From assembly GCF_900156475.1 (NCBI RefSeq), contig NZ_FTNR01000017.1:1-61925 (forward strand): a DNA stretch of 61,925 nt. The letters run 5' to 3'. The notes under the pieces were generated by a model. It was given only the letters and a program-made list of their open reading frames with translations, did not search any database and was not told the origin of the DNA. Below are positions 45,112-55,200 of the stretch, piece by piece; the stretch's first letter is position 1, and each line of letters starts with the position of its first letter. Both the position numbers and the translations under genes were made by a program. The stretch comes from Natronorubrum thiooxidans (GTDB taxonomy: Archaea; Halobacteriota; Halobacteria; Halobacteriales; Natrialbaceae).

Positions 45112-45267
45112 TCGGTAATTATTTTTGCCGGTCGAGGTGGGACGCGCTCGAGCGACGAACCGGCTCAGAGGGATTCTCGTAGGAGCTCATAGATTTGCGG
45201 CACGGAAACCGAGCTACGGAAGCTGCACATATCGATAGAAACAACCGGCCGGCTACGAGAACCCCTA

Positions 45268-46701
45268 TCAGTCAGCAACCCGCTCGAGGGCGCGTGCAAC
45301 GCGAAGTGCCAGGCCGTCCTCGAACTGCGGAGCGATCGCCTGGGCGCTCACCGGAAGCCCATCGAGCGACGTCACGGGCACGGTGACGGCCGGCGTACCG
45401 GCGATGTTGAACGGGGCCGTGTTGCCGAGGATCGGGATGAGATCCGCACGCGTCGTGACCGTCTCGACGGCCGGCGGACGGACGCGAAGCGTCGGAGCGA
45501 CGAGGACGTCGACGGACTCGAACGCCGTCTCGAGTCGGGTCGTAAACTCAATGCCCTCGGCTCGAGCGGCGGCATAGGTCGCCCCGCCGCTGGTCATGTC
45601 GAGGAACGCGGGTGGTAGAATCCGTCTCGCGACGTGCTCACCGAGGCCCGCTTCGCGGGCAGCCGCGAACGCCTGTCGAAGTTCCTCGTTGTAGCCTGTC
45701 CCTTGCCCTCTAGTGACGCCGTTGCCGGAGACGAGCCACGAGAACTCCGCTGCGCCGATGTTCAGGTAGGCAGCTTCGGTGTCGCCGAGATCCAACTCGA
45801 CGGGAACGGTCTTGATGCCGAGCGTCGAGAGCCGGTCGGTGACCGTCCGAACGGCGTCGGCGACCTCGTCCGAGGACCGCTCGAACGGCGTTTCCGGGAT
45901 GCCGACGGTCAGTCCCTCGACGTCGTCGAGATCCTCGAGCGTCTCGAACTCGAGGGAGCGATCGGCCGACGTCGGATCTCGGGGGTCCGGACCAGCCATG
46001 GCCGCGAGCGCGCTCGCCGCTGTCGAGACGTCACGCGTCATCGGACCGATCGTATCCAGCGAGGGCGCGAAGTCGACGAACCCGTTCCGTGGGACGAGTC
46101 GGTGCGACGACTTGACGCCGACGATGCCACAGCAGGCTGCCGGAAGGCGGACGCTGCCGCCCGTGTCTGTGCCGAGGGCGACATCGACGCTGCCGGCTGC
46201 GACGGCGGCGGCACTACCGCTCGAGGAGCCGCCGGCAACGATCTCGGAATCGAGCGGGTTCGTGACGTGGCCAAAGTCGCTGAACTCGCCGGTCGGCCCC
46301 ATCGCGAACGGCTCCATGTTGGCCTTGCCGACGAGCGCGATACCCGCATCGAGGAGCCGATCGACAGACGGCGCCGTCTCTGAGGGAACGACGGAGTACG
46401 CCGCCGAGCCACAAGTCATCTCGAGGTCGGCGACAGCGATGTTGTCTTTGACCGCGAGGGTCGTCCCCGCGAGCGGCCCCGAATCGGTTCGAGTGCGTGG
46501 TTCGTCGAAGACGGCGAGCAGGGCGTTTTCGTCGTCATCCGAGCGGTGGCCCACACCCTCAGCTGATTGCGTCGTGGTCGCCGTCGCCTCCGAGTCGCCA
46601 GCCGTCGCCGTCTCGAGGATCTCCTCGAGCAGCGATTCGGAGAGGTCGAAACCGAGGCGTTCGGCCTGGGTTCGCATTGCGGCGAGGTCGGACTCGGTCA
46701 T
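45268..46701 (-). CDS. Amidase signature family amidase
   Basis: 477 residues from ATG 46701. Ser-cisSer-Lys hydrolase: the lysine lies in GTTLAVKDNIAV, and the AS signature VAGGSSSGSAAAVAAGSVDV is followed by LGTDTGGSVRLPAACCGIVG with the nucleophilic serine of TGGS. It hydrolyses amides, ureas or allophanate-like compounds; GatA is ruled out as the clear first choice because no gatB or gatC is nearby and the context is catabolic. It lies between the two hyuAB pairs on the opposite strand. Confidence 0.88.
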   Translation of the reverse strand: MTESDLAAMRTQAERLGFDLSESLLEEILETATAGDSEATATTTQSAEGVGHRSDDDENALLAVFDEPRTRTDSGPLAGTTLAVKDNIAVADLEMTCGSAAYSVVPSETAPSVDRLLDAGIALVGKANMEPFAMGPTGEFSDFGHVTNPLDSEIVAGGSSSGSAAAVAAGSVDVALGTDTGGSVRLPAACCGIVGVKSSHRLVPRNGFVDFAPSLDTIGPMTRDVSTAASALAAMAGPDPRDPTSADRSLEFETLEDLDDVEGLTVGIPETPFERSSDEVADAVRTVTDRLSTLGIKTVPVELDLGDTEAAYLNIGAAEFSWLVSGNGVTRGQGTGYNEELRQAFAAAREAGLGEHVARRILPPAFLDMTSGGATYAAARAEGIEFTTRLETAFESVDVLVAPTLRVRPPAVETVTTRADLIPILGNTAPFNIAGTPAVTVPVTSLDGLPVSAQAIAPQFEDGLALRVARALERVAD

Positions 46702-46887
46702 CGGCGGTCGCCTCGGTCGTGTGGTCGGGTTCGGCACTGTCGAGACTGTGTACTATCGCTGACGCGTCGGGTCATGCGTTCGAATGACACCCAATGTGCT
46801 TAGTCGTATCGACAGCCGTGGAGGAAATGGTTCTATCGAGTAAAACGTTATATACTCCTTCCGTGTTCTACAGCGTGAGATGGTACC

Positions 46888-48912
46888 ATGACTCGAGCAG
46901 GTATCGATATCGGTGGGACGTTTACCGACCTGATAATCTTCGATGAAGAGACTGGATGTATCGAAATTACGAAAACGCCGTCCACGCCGGACAACTCCGC
47001 GGAGGGGGTGATCAACGGGCTGACGAAAGCGGAGACGGCGATCAGCGATCTGGACTTCTTCTCGCACGGGTCGACGGTCGGGACCAACGCCCTGATCGAG
47101 CGCGACCTGCCGCGAACGGGCCTGATCACGACGGAGGGCTTCCGGGACGTCCACGAGATCCGAGACGCGACCAAAGAAGACGTCTGGGACGCTTATACCG
47201 ACGTCGCAGACCCCTACGTAACGCGACGTGATCGACTCGAGGTAACGGAGCGAATCGATTACAACGGAGAGGTCGTCGCGCCGCTCGACGAAGACGACGT
47301 TCGGGAGGTCGTGCAGGTGTTCAAAAAGCGGGGCATCGACACGATCGCGATCTCGCTTATCAACGCCTACGTTAACGGCGACCACGAACGGCGGGTGCAA
47401 GAGATCGTCGAAGAAGAGCACCCCGACGCGTTCGTCTGTTGTTCACACGAGATCCTCCCGGAGATGTTCGAACACGAGCGGACGAGTACGACGATCGTCA
47501 ACGCGGCGCTGGTGCCCGTCGTCAGGGAGTATCTGACCGATCTCGCAGACCAACTCGAGTCCCGAGGCTACGAAAACGACGTCCTCGCGATGCACTCCGG
47601 CGGGGGCGTGATGACCACCGAAGCGATCGCCTACTACGCGGCCCGGATCGCCAACTCCGGCCCGACGGCGGGGGCGATCGCCGGCCAGTACATCGCCGAA
47701 CAGTGCGGGTTCGACAACGCGATCGGCTTCGACATGGGCGGCACCAGCGTCGACGTCTCGCTCACCTACGGCGGCGACATCGAGATGACTGACGAGTGGG
47801 CCGTCGAGTACGGCTACCCGATCATGTTTCCCTCGACGGATATCAAGACGATCGGCGCGGGCGGTGGCTCGATCGCCTGGATCGACGAGGGTGGCTCGCT
47901 CCGTGTCGGGCCGCGCAGCCAAGGGGCAGACCCCGGCCCCGCCTGTTACATGCGCGGTGGTGACAAGCCGACAATCACCGACGCGAACGTGTTGCTCGGC
48001 TGGGTCGACCCCGACAAGTTCCTTGGGGGTGAGATGGACGCCACGGCTGGCCCGTCTCGAGAGGTAATCGAACGCGACATCGCCGAGCCACTCGATCTCG
48101 ACGCGACCGAAGCAGCGTCCGCGATCGAACAGATCGCCATTGCAAACATGTGCAACGCCGTCAGGCTCGTCTCGACGAGCAAGGGCTACGACCCCCGTGA
48201 CTTCGCCATCGTCGCCTTCGGCGGGGCCGGACCAATGCACGCCGCCCACGTCGCCCGCGAGATGAACATTCCGAACGTCATCGTCCCGCCGTACCCCGGG
48301 ATCAACTCCGCACTGGGCTGTCTGCTCGTCGACGTCGAACACGACCTTTCGAAGACGTTCGTCGCGAACGCAACCGAGGAGATCGCCGACGACCTGGAAG
48401 CGGCGCTCGCCGAGGTCGAATCGGAGATCCTCGAGCGACTACGCGCCGAAGAGATCGAAGACGACCAGATCCGCCTCGAACACGAGGTGAAGATGCGCTA
48501 TGCCGGTCAGTGGCGATCGCTGGCCGTCCCGTGTTCGTTGCCGATCGAGAGCGTCGACGAGATCCGTGAGCGGTTTCACGAGGAACACGAACGCGTCTAC
48601 GCCTACTCGGATCGCGACGCGACCGTCGAAATCTATGGAATCCGCGTCACGGGACGTGGCCTCGTCGAGAAGCCGTCGTTCCCCGAAATCGAGTCGGGCA
48701 GCGTCGACGACGCTCACCTCGGCACTCGAGCGGTGTACTTCGAGGACGCAGGCGGATTCGTCGAGACGGATCTCTACCAGCGCGAGCAACTGGGTGCTGG
48801 GGCGACGTTCAGTGGCCCCGCGATCGTCGAACAGATGGATTCCACCGTGGTCGTGCCCCCCGAGGCCAGTGTGGAAGTCGAACAGACGGGGAACCTGATC
48901 ATCGAGATATAA
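46888..48912 (+). CDS. hyuA: ATP-dependent hydantoinase/oxoprolinase subunit A (copy 2)
   Basis: 674 residues. ASKHA motifs: AGIDIGGTFTDLIIF at the N-terminus, GFDMGGTSVDVSL at about 280 and AFGGAGPMHAAHVARE at about 445. It shares the family core with the first copy but differs through most of the length, so the pair probably acts on another ring or enantiomer. A TTATATA box at 46848-46854 lies 34-40 nt upstream. It is followed by hyuB copy 2 after 2 nt. Confidence 0.9.
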   Translation: MTRAGIDIGGTFTDLIIFDEETGCIEITKTPSTPDNSAEGVINGLTKAETAISDLDFFSHGSTVGTNALIERDLPRTGLITTEGFRDVHEIRDATKEDVWDAYTDVADPYVTRRDRLEVTERIDYNGEVVAPLDEDDVREVVQVFKKRGIDTIAISLINAYVNGDHERRVQEIVEEEHPDAFVCCSHEILPEMFEHERTSTTIVNAALVPVVREYLTDLADQLESRGYENDVLAMHSGGGVMTTEAIAYYAARIANSGPTAGAIAGQYIAEQCGFDNAIGFDMGGTSVDVSLTYGGDIEMTDEWAVEYGYPIMFPSTDIKTIGAGGGSIAWIDEGGSLRVGPRSQGADPGPACYMRGGDKPTITDANVLLGWVDPDKFLGGEMDATAGPSREVIERDIAEPLDLDATEAASAIEQIAIANMCNAVRLVSTSKGYDPRDFAIVAFGGAGPMHAAHVAREMNIPNVIVPPYPGINSALGCLLVDVEHDLSKTFVANATEEIADDLEAALAEVESEILERLRAEEIEDDQIRLEHEVKMRYAGQWRSLAVPCSLPIESVDEIRERFHEEHERVYAYSDRDATVEIYGIRVTGRGLVEKPSFPEIESGSVDDAHLGTRAVYFEDAGGFVETDLYQREQLGAGATFSGPAIVEQMDSTVVVPPEASVEVEQTGNLIIEI

Positions 48913-48914
48913 CC

Positions 48915-50888
48915 ATGTCACAGACAGACGCACACACAGATATCGACCTCGATCCGGTCACCTTCGAGGTTCTGCGAAGCTCGTTTACGAACCTCGTCGA
49001 CCGGATGGCCGAACAGATCCAGCGAACGTGTTACTCGTTCGTGATCTACAACCGCGACTTCAGCAACTGCCTGAACGACGCGGAAGGGAACACGGTAATG
49101 CAGGGCTCACAGGACATCGCCGTCCACGTCGGCACGCTGCATTACACCTGCAAGGAGACCCTCGAGTACTTCGAGGGGAACATCAACCCGGGCGACGTCT
49201 ACATCGTCAACGACCCGTATCTGGGGGCGACACACATCAACGACGTCCGGATCATGCGGCCGGTGTTCTACGACGACGAACTCATCGCCGTCACCCAATC
49301 GAACGGTCACTGGGCCGACGTCGGCGGCCCGTCGCCGGGCTCGTTCAACATCGAGGCGAACAGCCACTTCGCGGAAGGGTTGCGGATTCCGCCGCTGAAA
49401 ATCTGGGACCGCGGCGAGTTCCAGGACGACGTCGCCAACCTGTTGGTGACGAACATGCGCCTCTCGGAAGACCGCATGGGCGACCTGCGTGCCCAGACCG
49501 AAGCGACCAGAATCGCCGAAGAGCGGCTGCTCGAACTCGTCGACAAGTACGGGATCGACACCGTGAAAACGGCGTTCGACGAGTCGAAAAACTACGTCGA
49601 ACGGATCATGCGCGAGCGGATTCGCGACCTCCCGAACGGCACCTGGCGAACACAGGATTACATCGACGGTGACCCGGCGAAAGAGGAGGGCTTCGTCACG
49701 ATCGACGTCGAGATGACGATCGACGACGACGAGGTCCACTACGATCTCTCGGGGTCGGACGAGTACATCGGCAACTTCCTGAACTCCACGTATGGGACGT
49801 CGTTTTCGGCGGTGATCGCCGGGACGAAGATGTTCTTCCCGGACGTGCCGCTCAACTCGGGGATGTACCGGGTCGTCGACGCGACGCTTCCCGAAGGAAC
49901 AGTGGTCAACGCCCCAGAGCCCGTCCCCGTTACGGGGTCGGTTGCGGGGGCGTACGAGAAAGTCATGAACGCCATCTTCGAGATGTGGTCGGAGGTGTTG
50001 CCAGAGCGGGCGATGGCCTGTGCCTTCAACCTCGAGTATCTGCTCTCGGGTGGGACGGACCGCCGTCCCGACCGTGATGGCGAGGAGTTCATGTGGTACG
50101 ACTGGATGGCCGGCGGCTGGGGCGGTCGAGACGGCTTAGACGGCGCGAACGCGACCGCACCCGTTTTCGGTGCGGGACTGGCCGTCCAGTCGCTCGAGGG
50201 CCAAGAACGCGACACGCCGCTACTGACGAGCCAGCACTCGATCGTCACGGACTCGGCCGGCCCCGGGGAGTTCCGCGGCGGCTGTGGCGTCGAGAAAGGC
50301 GGACGCTTGCTCGAGTGTGAAAACAGCGTCATCTCCTACTGTTCCGATCGGGCGTACTCGGTCACGTGGGGATTAGACGGCGGCCTGCCGGGCGTGCCCC
50401 ACGGCGTTACCCTCACGCGTGCAGATGAGGATCCCAAAGATCTCGGGACCGTGTTCTCGAACAGACCGATCGAGACTGGCGATCAGTTCACTCGACCGTC
50501 CTCCGGCGGTGGCGGCTTTGGCGATCCCCTCGAGCGCGACCCCGACGCGGTCCGCGAGGACGTCATCGACGACTACGTCTCGATCGAACGCGCGGCGAAA
50601 GATTACGGCGTGGTGATCGACGCCGTCGATCCGGATCTGTGCGAGTACGAGATCGATCACGAAGCGACGGCGGACAAACGCGACCACATCCGCGAGCACC
50701 GCGAGGGCTGGCTCGAGGCAGACCCCGAGTCGGTCGCCGAACGCTACCGCGAGGGCGACCTCGATCAACTGGATCTCGTCCGACGGTACGGCGTGATCCT
50801 CGAGTGGGAATCCGGCGAACTCCTCGAGCGGACGACGGCCCAGTTCCGGGAGATGCTCGAGCGGCGAGCCGTGGCTGAGTGGCGCTGA
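48915..50888 (+). CDS. hyuB: ATP-dependent hydantoinase/oxoprolinase subunit B (copy 2)
   Basis: 657 residues, 47 longer than copy 1. LDPVTFEVLRSSFTNLVDRM start, VYIVNDPYLGATHINDVRIM (metal region), SNGHWADVGGPSPGSF and the C-terminal SSGGGGFGDPLERDP. The extra length is a C-terminal tail after residue 560 (about 95 residues, charged, helical). Translated with copy 2 hyuA. Confidence 0.9.
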   Translation: MSQTDAHTDIDLDPVTFEVLRSSFTNLVDRMAEQIQRTCYSFVIYNRDFSNCLNDAEGNTVMQGSQDIAVHVGTLHYTCKETLEYFEGNINPGDVYIVNDPYLGATHINDVRIMRPVFYDDELIAVTQSNGHWADVGGPSPGSFNIEANSHFAEGLRIPPLKIWDRGEFQDDVANLLVTNMRLSEDRMGDLRAQTEATRIAEERLLELVDKYGIDTVKTAFDESKNYVERIMRERIRDLPNGTWRTQDYIDGDPAKEEGFVTIDVEMTIDDDEVHYDLSGSDEYIGNFLNSTYGTSFSAVIAGTKMFFPDVPLNSGMYRVVDATLPEGTVVNAPEPVPVTGSVAGAYEKVMNAIFEMWSEVLPERAMACAFNLEYLLSGGTDRRPDRDGEEFMWYDWMAGGWGGRDGLDGANATAPVFGAGLAVQSLEGQERDTPLLTSQHSIVTDSAGPGEFRGGCGVEKGGRLLECENSVISYCSDRAYSVTWGLDGGLPGVPHGVTLTRADEDPKDLGTVFSNRPIETGDQFTRPSSGGGGFGDPLERDPDAVREDVIDDYVSIERAAKDYGVVIDAVDPDLCEYEIDHEATADKRDHIREHREGWLEADPESVAERYREGDLDQLDLVRRYGVILEWESGELLERTTAQFREMLERRAVAEWR

Positions 50889-51030
50889 ACGCCCGACTCT
50901 CAACCTGTCGATGATGCGACGAAACGTTTTTTATGATAGGCTGTCTCAATCACACTGCTATCGATCGTCTGCCGCTGTCGACATGTCAGTGGGCAGTCAA
51001 TATGCGGCAGAGACTCGAGGCGAGACACAG

Positions 51031-51492
51031 ATGAGCACCACGACCACCATCAGACAGCTATCGACCGAGGATGATCTGCGCACAGGGTTTCCGATTCTCA
51101 ACGAACTGCGAACACATCTGGACGAAGACCTGTTTTTCGAACTGTACGAGCAGATGCACGAGGAAGGGTATCGACTGTTCGGCCTCTACGACGACGACGA
51201 GATCGTCGCCGTTGCTGGCGTCACCGTCTCGACCAACTTCTACCTCGGGAAGCACGCTTACGTCTACGATCTCGTGACGACTGAATCCCGGCGCTCGGAG
51301 GGGTTCGGTGAACAGCTCCTCTCGTTTGTCCACGACTGGGCGGCGACGGAAGGCTGTGAAGCGGTCGAACTCGAGTCGGGGCTCTGGCGTGACGACGCAC
51401 ACCGATTCTACACCGACACACTCGGTTATGAGAAGTACTGTTACTCGTTCAAATACGACCTCACGAACGACGACGGCGAAGCGAGCGAGTAA
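51031..51492 (+). CDS. GNAT acetyltransferase
   Basis: 153 residues from ATG 51031. GNAT fold: IVAVAGVTVSTNFY (beta4), YVYDLVTTESRRSEGFGEQL with the acetyl-CoA loop R/Q-x-x-G-x-G/A reading RRSEGFGEQL, and LESGLWRDDAHRFYTDTLGY. It acetylates an amine of unknown identity; the frame extends to 50911 with a cysteine-containing stretch that was excluded. It follows hyuB copy 2 by 142 nt, so it may share its transcript. Confidence 0.85.
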   Translation: MSTTTTIRQLSTEDDLRTGFPILNELRTHLDEDLFFELYEQMHEEGYRLFGLYDDDEIVAVAGVTVSTNFYLGKHAYVYDLVTTESRRSEGFGEQLLSFVHDWAATEGCEAVELESGLWRDDAHRFYTDTLGYEKYCYSFKYDLTNDDGEASE

Positions 51493-51510
51493 TCGTTACA
51501 GCAGACCGTA

Positions 51511-52026
51511 TCAGTCCGTTCCGTCGGTGACGGTCTCGATCATCTCCTCGGACATGTTCGCGACCGTCCCCGTGTTAGTCTTCAGTTCGTTCATCACGAA
51601 CGTCGAGGCAGTCTCGTTGACGCCATCGATCGTCACGATCTCGTCAATGAGGTCGTTCATCTGCTCGCGGTCTTGTACGCGCGAGTGGACGATAAAGTCG
51701 ACGTCGCCCATCGTATAGTACACTTGAAACACGCCGTCGATCGCGGTGAGCGAACGACCAATATCTTCGGCGTAGCCACTCTCGTGGGCCACCGATACCT
51801 CCGTGATGACCATCATCTCGAGTCCGAGTGCGAGCGGATCGACGTCAGCTGACACCGTCGTGATGACGTCGGCATCTTTGAGCTTGTTTAGCCGGTAATG
51901 GACCGCCGATTTCGAGAGACCGAGATCCGCCGCCAGCTCCGAAAGGTTAACGTCGGCATCGTGCTCGACGCGCTCGAGGATCTTGATGTCCGTCTCGTCG
52001 ATGGTCGGTCGGTCGTTGGGTTCCAT
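51511..52026 (-). CDS. Lrp/AsnC family transcriptional regulator
   Basis: 171 residues. N-terminal HTH (DETDIKILERVEHDADVNLS, then LAADLGLSKSAVHYRLNKLK) and a C-terminal RAM effector domain (residues 75-150, MGDVDFIVHSRVQDREQMND). Lrp-type regulators respond to amino acids and often act on neighbouring genes. It sits directly after (75 nt downstream of) the aminotransferase gene on the same strand, so it may control that gene in response to its amino-acid substrate. Confidence 0.9.
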   Translation of the reverse strand: MEPNDRPTIDETDIKILERVEHDADVNLSELAADLGLSKSAVHYRLNKLKDADVITTVSADVDPLALGLEMMVITEVSVAHESGYAEDIGRSLTAIDGVFQVYYTMGDVDFIVHSRVQDREQMNDLIDEIVTIDGVNETASTFVMNELKTNTGTVANMSEEMIETVTDGTD

Positions 52027-52101
52027 ATCAGTGGGTTCGTCGGGGGACAGTTAAAAGCGCGATTCGAGCGCGACGAGGCGACCCTCGAGCGAGCCGTGTC
52101 G

Positions 52102-53451
52102 CTACTTATCCATCGCCGCGTCAGAGACCTCGAGTGCGACGTCGAGGGCTGCGACGGCCTCGTCGATATCGTCTTCGGTGATCGGAAGCGGCGGCGCGAT
52201 AATGAGCGTGTTGATCATGTTGCCAACGTAAACGCCTTCGTCCCACGCGGCGCTGCTGACCTCGTCGACGACGGTCGAGCCCATCGAGATCTTGTCGGAA
52301 CGGTGGCCGAAGGGGACGCGCTCGTCGGGGTCTTTCGTCAACTCGATCCCGCGGAAGAGGCCGACACCTCGTGTCTCGCCGACGCTTGGATGCTTTTCTG
52401 CGAGTTCCTCGAGTCGCTCCCCGAGGTACTCTCCGACGCGGTTAGCGTGTGAGATCAGGTCCTGCTCTTGATAGCTGGTGACCGCAGCGAGCCCGGCGGC
52501 ACAGGCGACGGGGTGGCCCGCGTAGGTGTGGCCGTGACAGAACATCTCGTTTTCGAAGTGGGCAGCGATCTCGTCGGTGACGATCGTCGCGCCAAGTGGT
52601 GCATAGGCCCCGCTGAGCCCTTTTGCCATCGACATAATGTCGGGTGTCACGTCGAAGACGTCACAGCCGAACCACTCGCCGGTGCGTCCGAAGCCGCTCA
52701 TCACCTCGTCGCAGATGAGCAACGCGCCGTGATCGTGGGCGATCTCCTTGAGCCGGGGGAGATACTCCTTCGGCGGGACAAGAATTCCGTTCGAGCCGAC
52801 GACGGGTTCAACGATCACTGCCGCGACGGTGTCGCCCTCGAGCATCAGCATCTCCTCGATGTACTCGAGGCTCTCCATGGGCTCGAGCGTCGAGCCGTAG
52901 GCGTACGGGTCGGGGGCTTTGATCGAACCGGGGACGCCGGGTTCGGCCATTAGCCGCCGTGGGTCGCCCGTGACGCTGATCGAGCCGGCGGTGGCACCGT
53001 GATACGAGCGGTAGCGGGAGATGATCTTCTGTTTGCCCGTATACATGCGGGCGATCTTGATCGCGGCCTCGACGGCCTCCGTGCCACTGGTCGAGAAGAA
53101 CGTCTTCGAGAGGTTCCCCGGCGTCACTTCTGCGAGTTTCTCACCCAGCTTCGCTCGCGGTTCGGTCGTAAAGCCCGGGGCGAAGTACGCGCCCTCGTGG
53201 GCCTGTTCGGCCATCGCATCGGCGACGGTGTCCGCGGAGTGACCGAGGTTCGAACACATAAGCTGTCCCGAGAAATCGATGTACTCCCCGCCGTCTGCCG
53301 TAGTAAATCGGACGCCTGAGCCGCCGGTGACCTCCGTCGGAGAAACCTCACTCTGGAACGACCAAGTGCCGAACACATACTCTTTGTCCAGCCGTTCGGT
53401 CTCGGTCGCATCCGCCGGAAGCACGTCATCGGATGATTGCGTATCTGACAT
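52102..53451 (-). CDS. Class III aminotransferase (beta-alanine/omega-amino acid type)
   Basis: 449 residues. PLP fold with FFSTSGTEAVEAAIKIARMY, ISRYRSYHGATAGSISVTGD, ICDEVMSGFGRTGEWFGCD and the Schiff-base lysine in DIMSMAKGLSGAYAPLGAT (about residue 285). The family includes beta-alanine:pyruvate and GABA aminotransferases. Paired with the semialdehyde dehydrogenase in the neighbouring divergent gene, it would convert beta-alanine or 3-aminoisobutyrate to malonate or methylmalonate semialdehyde. ATG 53451 was preferred to 53478. Confidence 0.9.
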   Translation of the reverse strand: MSDTQSSDDVLPADATETERLDKEYVFGTWSFQSEVSPTEVTGGSGVRFTTADGGEYIDFSGQLMCSNLGHSADTVADAMAEQAHEGAYFAPGFTTEPRAKLGEKLAEVTPGNLSKTFFSTSGTEAVEAAIKIARMYTGKQKIISRYRSYHGATAGSISVTGDPRRLMAEPGVPGSIKAPDPYAYGSTLEPMESLEYIEEMLMLEGDTVAAVIVEPVVGSNGILVPPKEYLPRLKEIAHDHGALLICDEVMSGFGRTGEWFGCDVFDVTPDIMSMAKGLSGAYAPLGATIVTDEIAAHFENEMFCHGHTYAGHPVACAAGLAAVTSYQEQDLISHANRVGEYLGERLEELAEKHPSVGETRGVGLFRGIELTKDPDERVPFGHRSDKISMGSTVVDEVSSAAWDEGVYVGNMINTLIIAPPLPITEDDIDEAVAALDVALEVSDAAMDK

Positions 53452-53600
53452 TGATATATCCCCTACGTTGTTCCTCATCCTGCATTAATCTTTACCAAAC
53501 CCTCATTTCAGAAGACTGTTTCCCGACAATCCCATTTTCTATAGAATTCTGTCCAGCTATTTCCGGTTACCACTGAACAGCGTAGATCGAATACCGAAGA

Positions 53601-53607
53601 GTTATTT
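53601..53607 (+). promoter_or_regulatory. TATA-like box of the semialdehyde dehydrogenase gene
   Basis: GTTATTT, 24-30 nt before the ATG at 53631; leaderless transcript likely. Confidence 0.45.
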
Positions 53608-53630
53608 CATTGGTTGTGTTATCTCCCCCC

Positions 53631-55112
53631 ATGGTCGAGTTAGAATCACTCTCGGAAACGGGGGAGGTACAGAACTACGTCGGCGGCACGTGGACGCACC
53701 CAGATGACGGCGACGGGCTGCCCGTCGACAATCCAGCGACCGGCGACGAACTCTCGTTCGTCCCGTTTAGCTCCGCACCGGACGTCGACGATGCCGTTGC
53801 GGCCGGCCTCGAGGCGTTCGAGGAGTGGTCGACGACGCCCGTCGAAGCCCGGATTCAGCCGCTGTTCAAGCTGAAAGGGCTTCTCGAGGACCACCAGGAG
53901 GAACTGGCGGAGATTCTCGTCGAAGAACACGGCAAGACGCTCGCGGAGGCTCGCGGCGAACTTCGTCGTGGCATCGAGAACGTCGAGGTCGCCTGTGGCA
54001 TTCCCTCGATGATGCAAAGTGGCACCCTGTTGAACGCGGCTCCCGATATCGACGAGAGCGCCGTTCGCAAACCGCTCGGGGTTTTCGCAGCTATCACCCC
54101 CTTTAATTTCCCAGGCATGATTCCCCTGTGGTTCCTGCCGTACGCCGTCGCGACCGGCAACAGCTTCATTCTGAAGCCGAGCGAACGCGATCCACTAGTC
54201 GCCCAGCGCATGTTCGAACTCATCGACGAGGCGGGCTTTCCCGACGGCGTCGTCCAACTCGTCAACGGGAGCGTCGACACCGTCAACACGCTGCTCGAGC
54301 ACGAGGACATCGCCGGCATCTCCTTCGTCGGCAGCACCCCCGTCGCGGAACACGTCTACGAGACCGCCGCCGCACACGGGAAACGTGTCCAAGCCCAAGG
54401 CGGCGCGAAAAACCACATCATCGTCACCGAAACGGCGGATCTCGAGTTCGCCGCCGAAAAAACGGTCGCATCGGCGTGTGCCTGCGCCGGCGAGCGCTGT
54501 CTCGCTAACGACGTCGTCCTCGTCGAAGAAGGCGTCTACGACGAGTTCGAGGAACTAGTGCTCGAGAAAGCCGAGGCCCAGACGGTCGGCTACGGCCTCG
54601 ACGAGGGCGTCGACATCGGCGCGCTCATCACAGCCGAACACGAACAGCGCGTGCGTGAGTTCATCGAAACCGGCATCGACGAAGGTGCCGACCTCCTCCT
54701 CGATGGCCGCGACGTCACCGTCGACGGCTACGAGGACGGCAACTTCCTGGCACCGTCCGTGTTCGGCGGCCTGACCCCGGAGATGACCATCACTCGAGAA
54801 GAGATCTTCGGGCCGGTGTTCGGACTGATGGCTGTCGAAGACATGGACGAGGCACTCGAGGTCCTCAACATGAGCGACTTCGGGAACGCGGCGAGTCTCT
54901 TCACGGGCAGCGGCCTCGACGCCCGCAAGTTCCGCCACCGCGCCGACGTGGGGAACCTCGGCGTCAACGTCGGCACCTCCGCCCCGATGGCCTTCTTCCA
55001 CTTCGGCGGCCAGCGCGATTCGTTCTTCGGCGACCTCCACGCACAGGGAGAGGACATGATCCACTTCTACACGGACAAGAACGTCTACATCGAGCGCTGG
55101 CCAGATAACTGA
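53631..55112 (+). CDS. CoA-acylating (methyl)malonate-semialdehyde dehydrogenase
   Basis: 493 residues. ALDH family with the MMSDH marks: QNYVGGTWTHPDDG start, AAITPFNFPGMIPLWFLPYA (cofactor region), LKPSERDPLVAQRMFELIDE, SFVGSTPVAEHVYETAAAHG, and the catalytic cysteine in CACAGERCLANDVV. The FFGDLHAQGEDMIHFYTDKN C-terminus is typical of MMSDH. It oxidises methylmalonate or malonate semialdehyde to propionyl- or acetyl-CoA with loss of CO2. It would close the route from pyrimidine-derived beta-amino acids to acyl-CoA. ATG 53631 starts at the leaderless position. Confidence 0.92.
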   Translation: MVELESLSETGEVQNYVGGTWTHPDDGDGLPVDNPATGDELSFVPFSSAPDVDDAVAAGLEAFEEWSTTPVEARIQPLFKLKGLLEDHQEELAEILVEEHGKTLAEARGELRRGIENVEVACGIPSMMQSGTLLNAAPDIDESAVRKPLGVFAAITPFNFPGMIPLWFLPYAVATGNSFILKPSERDPLVAQRMFELIDEAGFPDGVVQLVNGSVDTVNTLLEHEDIAGISFVGSTPVAEHVYETAAAHGKRVQAQGGAKNHIIVTETADLEFAAEKTVASACACAGERCLANDVVLVEEGVYDEFEELVLEKAEAQTVGYGLDEGVDIGALITAEHEQRVREFIETGIDEGADLLLDGRDVTVDGYEDGNFLAPSVFGGLTPEMTITREEIFGPVFGLMAVEDMDEALEVLNMSDFGNAASLFTGSGLDARKFRHRADVGNLGVNVGTSAPMAFFHFGGQRDSFFGDLHAQGEDMIHFYTDKNVYIERWPDN

Positions 55113-55200
55113 TCCCGGCTAGCTCGATATCCGTCTCAAGCGAGAGTCGCGTTGTCGACAAACCAAAACGCCGTCCTCGAGTATCTGCAGGCAGAGCAGG

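Noticed and set aside
45268-46701. GatA, the glutamyl-tRNA amidotransferase subunit
   Set aside because: No gatB or gatC neighbour and the context is entirely catabolic; kept as a general amidase.
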